A stretch of DNA of 35,425 nucleotides. Source: Nitrosomonadales bacterium. Its GTDB lineage: Bacteria; Pseudomonadota; Gammaproteobacteria; Burkholderiales; Gallionellaceae. A model generated the notes under the pieces. That model searched no databases. It saw nothing but the letters and a program-made list of their open reading frames with translations, and was not told the DNA's origin. Made by a program: the position numbers and the translations under genes. This document shows positions 25,213-33,408 of this stretch, one piece after another. The DNA is taken from assembly GCA_016183575.1 (NCBI GenBank), contig JACPEI010000014.1, positions 1 to 35,425 of the forward strand, read 5' to 3'. The first letter of the stretch is position 1, and each line of letters starts with the position of its first letter.

Positions 25213-25368
25213 TTACGGAGCTACCGGTATGTTGATTACGTCCCACAGACCCCACAGCGTATAAAGCACCATAGGCACCATCACGGCCAACACTAACATA
25301 AGCCACTGGTTATCAAGCATAGTCTGCATGAAATGGGGGCTTGCACCACTTGAAGTTGGTTCTGACAT
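25213..25368 (-). CDS. Small single-TM protein (possible oxidase accessory subunit), absent from the supplied ORF track
   Basis: MSEPTSSGASPHFMQTMLDNQWLMLVLAVMVPMVLYTLWGLWDVINIPVAP*, 51 aa; GGGAGGAG RBS upstream; just upstream of subunit II. Confidence 0.8.
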   Translation of the reverse strand: MSEPTSSGASPHFMQTMLDNQWLMLVLAVMVPMVLYTLWGLWDVINIPVAP

Positions 25369-25514
25369 CGCTTACTCCTCCCTTTAATAAAAGATGGCTA
25401 ACGCCATTGATAGTTGACACAAAAAAACAGCTTAAAACTTTACTTTTCATATTTCCGAATGCCGCCATTCATGCTGCCGCCATAAACCAGCCCGCAAAAA
25501 TCCGGGCAAAGCAT

Positions 25515-25658
25515 TTACCGCGCAAGCAACATGAAAAGACCGACGCCAAAATATGCTACAGCACTGACGGCTATCAGCACCGTCAATAACAGCATATTGT
25601 TGCGTAGTATCTGCTGCACAAAAGGAACTGGCGCACTCCCAGCTTTGGATGATTCCAT
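25515..25658 (-). CDS. Small single-TM protein, paralogue-like to 25213-25368
   Basis: MESSKAGSAPVPFVQQILRNNMLLLTVLIAVSAVAYFGVGLFMLLAR*, 47 aa; GGGAGG RBS upstream. Confidence 0.75.
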   Translation of the reverse strand: MESSKAGSAPVPFVQQILRNNMLLLTVLIAVSAVAYFGVGLFMLLAR

Positions 25659-25735
25659 TTGGATAGCCTCCCGTTACATTATTATGACGATAATATTTAG
25701 CGCAATTGCTCTGCGACAATTTGACGCGCCTTTGA

Positions 25736-25764
25736 ATTTTGTCCCAACCGACAGGAAGTGTCAA
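25736..25764 (-). promoter_or_regulatory. Candidate sigma70 promoter of the oxidase operon
   Basis: On - strand TTGACA-17 nt-CAAAAT, upstream of the first micro-ORF. Confidence 0.4.
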
Positions 25765-26089
25765 GCATAAATAACGAGTGTTTTAATCAAGTATTTTTTG
25801 CGATATCGTTTTTTTATAGCATCTATTATCGCTGCGCATATCTGCCCAGTTAAAAACCAAGCAAATCCAATTGGTTGTCTATTTTCCAACAAGAGTGCTT
25901 CAACACTATGCTCCGCCAGAGCGCATGAAATACCCCTTACTCGATTGGCCTTTTCTCATGCCTTACATAGCGCCCAAAATCCGATAATGACGGAACCCTG
26001 CTCCGACGGCGTAATGCAAATACTTTTTATTGACGTAGTTCGACAGTACACTTTCAGCCCGTACGCCGATAGGGATATGGGAAGTCAGC

Positions 26090-26899
<810 letters not shown>

Positions 26900-26906
26900 C
26901 TATCCT

Positions 26907-27641
26907 TTACTTGGCTGCCTGTTCGGAGACGATCAACCACGCATCGCCGACCTTTTTCAGTTGCAGCGTTTTGCGCGTGTTGTCCCGGTAGAGATCGGAA
27001 CGGTAGCGCTGCGCGAAGGTAACTATCGCATAACTGTCATCCTGCATGCTGACGTTGACTTCGCTCAGCTCGACTTCGATCACCCTGGGTTTGCCGATGC
27101 GTTCCAGACGCTGTTTTTCCCACGCCTTGCGGCTCATGCCTTGCGGCTTGTAATCCGGCGTGTACGCGGACAGGTAGTCGCGTACATTCCTGGCTGACCA
27201 GGCTGCCGACCAGGCTTGCACGCTCTTCAGCACTTCCGCTACGGGGTCGGCCTTGGCAACAGGTTGCGGCTGCGCGGTTGCAACCGGCTGCGGCTGCACA
27301 ATCGCCGGTGCAGCTTGCAGTGGCTGGCTGCCATCATCCATGCGCGCCAGATTGTCGCCTTCAAAATAAAGCGTCAGCCGCTGCTTTTCGACCACTTCGC
27401 CGTGCTGTTTCAGGATATATATATAGTCCCAGCGGTTGCCGTGAAAGGCATCGCTGATCATCGGCGTGCCCAGCACATAACGCACCTGCTGTTTCGACAT
27501 GCCGAGCTTGAGTTTCTCGCGCATCTCCGGCGTAATATAGTTTCCCTGGCGGATGTCCATCTTGTACGGCGACAATACCGGCGAGGAAATGTAGCTGCAC
27601 GAAGCCAGCAGCGTGGAAAGTAAAACCAGTTTGATACGCAT
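26907..27641 (-). CDS. bamE: BamE/SmpA outer-membrane lipoprotein fused to a C-terminal NTF2/Cds6-like domain
   Basis: Lipobox LLASC; YITPEMREKLKLGMSKQQVRYVLGTPMISDAFHGNRWDYIY; QPQPVATAQPQPVA linker; SVQAWSAAWSARNVRDYLSAYTPDYKPQ... Confidence 0.85.
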   Translation of the reverse strand: MRIKLVLLSTLLASCSYISSPVLSPYKMDIRQGNYITPEMREKLKLGMSKQQVRYVLGTPMISDAFHGNRWDYIYILKQHGEVVEKQRLTLYFEGDNLARMDDGSQPLQAAPAIVQPQPVATAQPQPVAKADPVAEVLKSVQAWSAAWSARNVRDYLSAYTPDYKPQGMSRKAWEKQRLERIGKPRVIEVELSEVNVSMQDDSYAIVTFAQRYRSDLYRDNTRKTLQLKKVGDAWLIVSEQAAK

Positions 27642-27687
27642 AGTAGTCTCAGTTCATTCCAAAATCTTAAAGCCGCCGCATGATACC

Positions 27688-29349
27688 TCAAGCGGCCGCG
27701 CCCAACATCTCCGCCGCATGTTTGCGCGTCGTGTCGGTAATCTTCACGCCGCCCAACATGCGCGCGATTTCCTCGATGCGTTGCCCGCCATCCAGCACGG
27801 CGATATGGCTCAGCGTGACGCCGTTCTCCGCTGCCTTGCTCACCTGCCACTGGTGGTCGGCGGCAGCGGCGACCTGCGGCAAATGCGTCACGCACAGTAC
27901 CTGATAATTCTTGCCCAGTTTCTTGAGCAAATGCCCGACGATTTCCGCGACGCGCCCGCCGATGCCGCTGTCCACTTCGTCGAAAATCAGCGTCGGCACA
28001 TTGGCGACTTGGCTCGCGGCAACCTGGATCGCCAGACTGATGCGCGACAACTCGCCGCCCGATGCGACCTTGGCCAGACTGCGCACTGGCACACCGGGAT
28101 TGGCAGCGACCTGGAACTCTATCGTCTCCAGACCACAAGCATTCCCTTCAGCCAGCGGCAGCAGCGCCACAGCAAAACTGCCGCCCTGCATCGCCAGCGT
28201 CTGCATCGCCTCGGTAATCTCGCGCGCCAGCTTGTCAGCGGCTTTTTTGCGCGCCGCCGTCAATTTCTGCGCCGCCGCCAGGTAGTTTTGCTGCGCGGAT
28301 TTCTCCTGTTGCTCCAGCGCCACCAGATCGGCATCGCCGCCCAGCTCCGCCAAGCGCGCCACGATGCGCTGCAATGCTTCGTCCAATGACTCCGGCGCGA
28401 CGCGATGTTTGCGCGCGGCGTCCATCACGTTCCGGATGCGCTGTTCCAATTCATGCAGGCGCTGCGGGTCGGTATCCAGGCGTTGCTGGTAATGGCGCAA
28501 GGCATACACCGCCTCCTGCAACTCGGCCTGCGCGCTTTCCAGCATACGCAGCGTTTCGCCCAGGCTCGCATCATGCACCATGCCGTCACGCAAACGCACC
28601 GCCAGCGCATTGAGTTGCGCCAAGCAGGCGTTATCCGCCTCGCTCAGGGTTTCGATGCCGAATGCGGCAGTCTCCAGCAGGCTCGCGGCATGGGCGAGGC
28701 GCGCGTAGTCCGCCTGCAGTTCCTGCCAGTCCGCCGCATTAAAACCCAGCCCCTCCAGCTCGTCGCGCTGAAAGCGCAACAATTCGCGCTCGGCGGCCAC
28801 CGCCTCGGCATTCTCGCTGAGGCTGATGCGGCGGCGGCGCAAAGCCTGCCAATCGCGGTACAGGGCCGCGACCTGCTCCGCATCGGCCGTCATGCCCGCG
28901 TAACCGTCCAGCAACAGGCGCTGCGCATCGGGCCGAACCAATGATTGATGCGCGTGCTGGCCGTGGATATCCAGCAACATTTCGCCCGCCTCGCGCATCT
29001 GTTGCAATGTTGCGCTGCGCCCGTTGATGAAGCCGCGCGAACGCCCATTGGCATCCAGCACGCGGCGCAACAGGCACGAACCCTCATCGCCTTCCAGTTC
29101 CTGCTCGACCAGCCAAGCCTGCAAATGCGGCAGCGTGGCGATATCAAACTCGGCGGCGATCTCCGCGCGCTCGCAGCCGTTGCGCACCATGGCCGCGTCG
29201 CCGCGTTCGCCGAGCGCCAGCGACAATGCATCAATCAGGATGGACTTGCCCGCGCCGGTCTCGCCGGTCAGCACGGTGAAACCGGCAGAAAAATCCAGCT
29301 CAAGCGAGGAGACGATGACGAAATCGCGGATAGCCAGGAACTTCAGCAT
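27688..29349 (-). CDS. recN: DNA repair protein RecN
   Basis: GETGAGKSILIDALSLALGERGD, ASGGELSRISLAIQV, PTLIFDEVDSGIGGRVAEIVG. Confidence 0.97.
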   Translation of the reverse strand: MLKFLAIRDFVIVSSLELDFSAGFTVLTGETGAGKSILIDALSLALGERGDAAMVRNGCERAEIAAEFDIATLPHLQAWLVEQELEGDEGSCLLRRVLDANGRSRGFINGRSATLQQMREAGEMLLDIHGQHAHQSLVRPDAQRLLLDGYAGMTADAEQVAALYRDWQALRRRRISLSENAEAVAAERELLRFQRDELEGLGFNAADWQELQADYARLAHAASLLETAAFGIETLSEADNACLAQLNALAVRLRDGMVHDASLGETLRMLESAQAELQEAVYALRHYQQRLDTDPQRLHELEQRIRNVMDAARKHRVAPESLDEALQRIVARLAELGGDADLVALEQQEKSAQQNYLAAAQKLTAARKKAADKLAREITEAMQTLAMQGGSFAVALLPLAEGNACGLETIEFQVAANPGVPVRSLAKVASGGELSRISLAIQVAASQVANVPTLIFDEVDSGIGGRVAEIVGHLLKKLGKNYQVLCVTHLPQVAAAADHQWQVSKAAENGVTLSHIAVLDGGQRIEEIARMLGGVKITDTTRKHAAEMLGAAA

Positions 29350-29369
29350 TTGCCTGGAAATTTCAGCAT

Positions 29370-30242
29370 TTACAGGGTCTGGTTCCAGAGCAGCTTCTCG
29401 CGCAGCGTGTGATAGTAGCTATGCCCCACCGGATGCAGCAGGCAGGCAGGCTCGGGGTGGCGCGTGACAATGATCTTGTCGTGCAACTCCAGATCGTAGC
29501 TGGTGTGGCTGTCGAAGCGCACGCGGATATCGCCGGTGCGGTGCATCAGGATTTCCAGCACCGACGAGCTCTTCACGACGATGGGGCGGTTGCTCAGCGT
29601 ATGCGGGCATACCGGCACCAGTTCGATCACATCCAGACTGGGATGCAATATCGGGCCTCCGGCCGACATCGCATAGGCGGTTGAGCCAGTGGGTGTCGCC
29701 ACGATCAGCCCGTCGGCGCGCTGGTTGTAGAGGTATTCGCCGTCGATGCGCACCTCGAACTCGACCATGCTGCTGGTATGGTTGCGGTGCACCACCACCT
29801 CGTTGAAAGCCAGCCCGCTGAACACCTCGACATCGCCGCGCAACACGCGCGCCGACAGCAGCAGGCGCTGCTCGGTGACGAACTTGCCTTCCAGCATCGC
29901 CGCCATGGTGTCCAGCATGTTCTCCAGCGTGAGGTCGGTGAGAAAGCCCAGCCTGCCCTGGTTCACCCCGACCAGCGGCACCTGGTACGGCGACAGGGTG
30001 CGCGCGATGTTCAGCATGGTGCCATCGCCGCCGATCACGACAGCCAGGTCCACCGCATGCACCATCTCGTTCAGATTCATCGCCGGGTAAGGGCTGGATT
30101 CGATCTGCTCGGCAGTCAAACTATCCACCACCACATTCAGCCCCTTGGACGACAAAAACGCAGCAAGGCGCAACAACGGCCCGGCGATTTCCGGAGCCTT
30201 GTGTTTGCCGATCAGCGCGACATTCTGGAAGGGGAATTTCAT
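29370..30242 (-). CDS. nadK: NAD kinase
   Basis: MKFPFQNVALIGKHKAPEI start; VVIGGDGTMLNIARTL (GGDG), DGLIVATPTGSTAYAMSAGGPI. Confidence 0.96.
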   Translation of the reverse strand: MKFPFQNVALIGKHKAPEIAGPLLRLAAFLSSKGLNVVVDSLTAEQIESSPYPAMNLNEMVHAVDLAVVIGGDGTMLNIARTLSPYQVPLVGVNQGRLGFLTDLTLENMLDTMAAMLEGKFVTEQRLLLSARVLRGDVEVFSGLAFNEVVVHRNHTSSMVEFEVRIDGEYLYNQRADGLIVATPTGSTAYAMSAGGPILHPSLDVIELVPVCPHTLSNRPIVVKSSSVLEILMHRTGDIRVRFDSHTSYDLELHDKIIVTRHPEPACLLHPVGHSYYHTLREKLLWNQTL

Positions 30243-30679
30243 GGGCGAGATTAAACCACATTGCCCAGGCAATGACAAAGCTGGCAGTTTACGTTTGTCG
30301 CGAGCTTTTGATCTGTCCGGTTTTGTAGCGCGCAACCTGTTCGATACCACAGCGATAGCGAAGGCGCGGGAGTTGCGGGGCTTATTGCAAGCGCCGTGGC
30401 TGAAAGGTCAAATGTAGAAGCTAATCCTACTCCCTGATAGCAGTCATTCGCCACGGGCAGCAATCGACACATTGCGGCCATTCACTTTCCCCCGAACCGG
30501 ACATTCAGAATTCGCGTTGTGGTTAGCTCGCCGATTCGGATAAACCTGAGCACTGAATTATTGTGGTTTCAGTTTGATATTGGTGCCCGAGACGATGAAC
30601 GAAGCGGACGCTATCAAGAGAGTTATTGCCTTGTCCCTCCGCCTAAAAGGGATGTTCAAAGATTAACTCGGGATGCTAC

Positions 30680-30868
30680 TCATGGAGTATCGAGGTGGTT
30701 TTCGTGCTTTTCTATAAGTTTCGCCTCCCATATCTTTGCTTCGCTCCACCGGTAAAGCTGCACTCCACAAATGTCGCAGTCGATATAATCTTGGTCACGC
30801 ATGGTGGTACGGGTAAACGATAGTTCATATACAGAGCCGCATTTGCCACAAGGTTCGAGCTTTTTCAT
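30680..30868 (-). CDS. Small zinc-ribbon-like protein
   Basis: 62 aa with CGKC...CDIC Cys pairs. Confidence 0.55.
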   Translation of the reverse strand: MKKLEPCGKCGSVYELSFTRTTMRDQDYIDCDICGVQLYRWSEAKIWEAKLIEKHENHLDTP

Positions 30869-30884
30869 AGCATGTACTTTGAGT

Positions 30885-31832
30885 CTACTTAATAAATAAG
30901 AGATAAAAGGTGTAGATAAAGGCGTACCCTAGAAACGCAACCGAAAAAATGTTGCCAATAGTCCATTGCGTTGGCCTAGTGGCTGTAGCTTTGGAGTCCG
31001 ACGTAACATTGGCAGGCAATGAGGGAGGCATTAAGCGGCTATCACGTCCTATAGAAGTCAATAGTGAAGCGATTCTAGGGTGAGTTTTTGCAAGTTCAAG
31101 CCTCTCGGCTACGGACAGTTGGATAACTTGGGACAACACTTCAAAGAGTGTCTCACCTTTATCCGTTAGGCAAATATCGTTTTCATCCATTACAAAAAAA
31201 CCGAGTTCTGTAACAGCGTCAATGCCTTCCTTAACCTTTCTTCTTTCAGCAATTGGAAATTGATTAATGATTTTGCTTACCGGATACCGCCCAACTTTAA
31301 AAACAACCATTGGTTCGTGAACAAAGAACAGAATTGTTTGCGTCCATATTTCATTTTCCGTTGCGTTGCTTTCAATGTTTGCCGGTGCGGCTGTAGGCAC
31401 ATCAACCTGATGCTGCTCCGTCTCAATAACAGTGCTTTTCATGTCTACGCTGTCATTTTCACGCTCGCTCCAATGTTTTTCTTTTGGTGGTTGATTTACT
31501 TGGCCTGACTGTAAAGGCAACTTATCAGTCTGCATTTTTACTTTAGCCTGCTGGCTGGCAGTTGTGGGTAGTGGCGAAACTTTAGGTTTAGGATGCACAA
31601 TACGCGGCCTAGTCGGCATTGCCTCTAGCTTTACGTCATATGCTGCTCTTTTATCTGCGTTGGAAAGGTGGTCGTAAGCCCATTTGATGGTAACGAGTTC
31701 GTTTTTTGTATCTTGGCCACCCAGATCGTGGCGTTCTTTATGTTTCGTAAGTAGTTCTGTGTATGCGGCATCAAGAACACTTTGCGATGCATTCTGTGGT
31801 ACGCTAAAAATTTGGTAGAGATTTTGTTTCAT
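30885..31832 (-). CDS. Divergent DnaJ-like N-terminal domain protein with C-terminal TM anchor
   Basis: MKQNLYQIFSVPQNASQSVLDAAYTELLTKHKERHDLGGQDTKNELVTIKWAYDHLSNADKRAAYD; no HPD; C-terminal hydrophobic helix. Confidence 0.75.
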   Translation of the reverse strand: MKQNLYQIFSVPQNASQSVLDAAYTELLTKHKERHDLGGQDTKNELVTIKWAYDHLSNADKRAAYDVKLEAMPTRPRIVHPKPKVSPLPTTASQQAKVKMQTDKLPLQSGQVNQPPKEKHWSERENDSVDMKSTVIETEQHQVDVPTAAPANIESNATENEIWTQTILFFVHEPMVVFKVGRYPVSKIINQFPIAERRKVKEGIDAVTELGFFVMDENDICLTDKGETLFEVLSQVIQLSVAERLELAKTHPRIASLLTSIGRDSRLMPPSLPANVTSDSKATATRPTQWTIGNIFSVAFLGYAFIYTFYLLFIK

Positions 31833-32286
31833 AGCACCTTCTGATATTTCTGATTAACTTGAGTACAGAATTCGTCTAGTCCATCTGTAAGCTTTTGGGC
31901 AATTCGCTCAGTAACATCAATAAATGGGAGATAGTATGTTCCTCTGGAAATGCGGTATTCAAACCTTTTTTCAAGGTAATCGTAGTTGAGCAATTGAAGT
32001 GCTCCTATTTCTACATCCTCGATAAAAATTTCGTTTTCAAGCCCTCGTTTCATTGCTTCAATAAAAAGAGCCTCGAGATTATGTCCAAATGGCCGAACTC
32101 TTAGTTCATTCTGTGTCATTCCGCGCATCAGAAGAAATGCCTTTAGAGACAATTCTATGGGTGGGCCAAGAAGAAAGTATGAAGAAAGTGAAACAATTCT
32201 CTCGCATGACAAAGGAAACCAGCAGGCATTGGTATGCCTCTTTGTTGCGCCTGAATCTCTGCATGCTGATTAGTAAAGCAACCCAT
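31829..32286 (-). pseudogene. HEPN-like protein gene with frame disruption near 32168-32189
   Basis: Start ATG 32286 with AGGAG RBS: MGCFTNQHAEIQAQQRGIPMPAGFLCHARELFH..., continuing in another frame as FLLGPPIELSLKAFLLMRGM...RPFGHNLEALFIEA. Confidence 0.6.
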
Positions 32287-32508
32287 TTTTCTCTCCTGTA
32301 AAGTGACCAACGGCTCGCACTTTACGATGAAATAAAAATGACTCCAACATGATTTTCCAGAGTTTTTACAATACCTCACACTTAGCTGCATATGCTTGCA
32401 GAAGGTGCTTATGGGCATAGATAGATACTCAGGAAGGCTATTAAAAAAGAGGTACAAGCTCTTCACAAGCTACTACGATTAAACATTGCGCACTTAGGCG
32501 AATAGTAG

Positions 32509-33090
32509 CTATGGTGAGCTGACACCCCAATGATTTTTCCAAGCAGCACGCACCCGGTTAGGAAACTCAAGTTTCCCGAGACTACCATCGTAACGCCCCA
32601 GCGCGCGATACATGTCACCGCTTTCCATATCAAGATAATGGCGCAGGATGGTGCATCCATAGCGCAAGTTTGTACGCAGGTTAAATAGGTCATGTTTAGG
32701 ATTGCCGATTGCCTTTACCCAAAACGGCATTACCTGCATATAGCCTTGCGCCCCTGTCGGAGATACAGTGCGCTGATTGAAGTCACTTTTTACTTCGATC
32801 AGCCCCAGCACCAACTGCGGATCAAGCCCGGCGCGTTTGGCTTCGTAGCGTACCGTACTCAGAAAATCTGTTCGTTTTTTGGAGTCCGGGATATGTTTTT
32901 GCAGACGCCGAGACATTTCATTCAACCAAATGTCAGTTTCACCTTGTGAAGCCACCCCCAGTTTAGGTGACGTCAAATCAGAAATCTGATGTTGCAGCGC
33001 GCCGCGCGTACTAGCAGAAAGCACTTCATCTGCCTGTGCACATCCGATACAGGCCACACACCACAATACAAACAAGTAGCGCAGCTTCAT
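32509..33090 (-). CDS. Lytic transglycosylase (SLT)-like protein, catalytic Glu apparently replaced by Lys
   Basis: Signal peptide MKLRYLFVLWCVACIGCAQA; LVLGLIEVKSDFNQRTVSPTGAQGYMQVMPFWVKAIG. Confidence 0.82.
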   Translation of the reverse strand: MKLRYLFVLWCVACIGCAQADEVLSASTRGALQHQISDLTSPKLGVASQGETDIWLNEMSRRLQKHIPDSKKRTDFLSTVRYEAKRAGLDPQLVLGLIEVKSDFNQRTVSPTGAQGYMQVMPFWVKAIGNPKHDLFNLRTNLRYGCTILRHYLDMESGDMYRALGRYDGSLGKLEFPNRVRAAWKNHWGVSSP

Positions 33091-33408
33091 CTTAATCTTC
33101 CCCATAAGTTTGAAATTTTGAGTGGCGTCTGCAATAACAATAGTCACCACCCATGATTTGCAGAAGTTTGCGCCGCATTCGATAAAATTGATATATGCCG
33201 AAATATCTATGTACTCCAGCATCTTGTTATTCAATGCAAGGCGAATTAGGACAACAGCCGAAGTTCCGGAAATGGCACGAAGGCGAAAGTGGTGTTGCAT
33301 TATTCCCAGCCCGGAAGCAGCCCATCAGAACTTTAAAAGAAAGTACAAGTACCGGAGTCAAATTGATTCTCTTCCTTCACAGTCACTAATCCAGCGCCGG
33401 GTTCGCGC

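Noticed and set aside
30519-30755. 78-aa ORF on the + strand
   Set aside because: No homology recognised; overlaps the Zn-ribbon ORF antisense; probably intergenic or a gene remnant.
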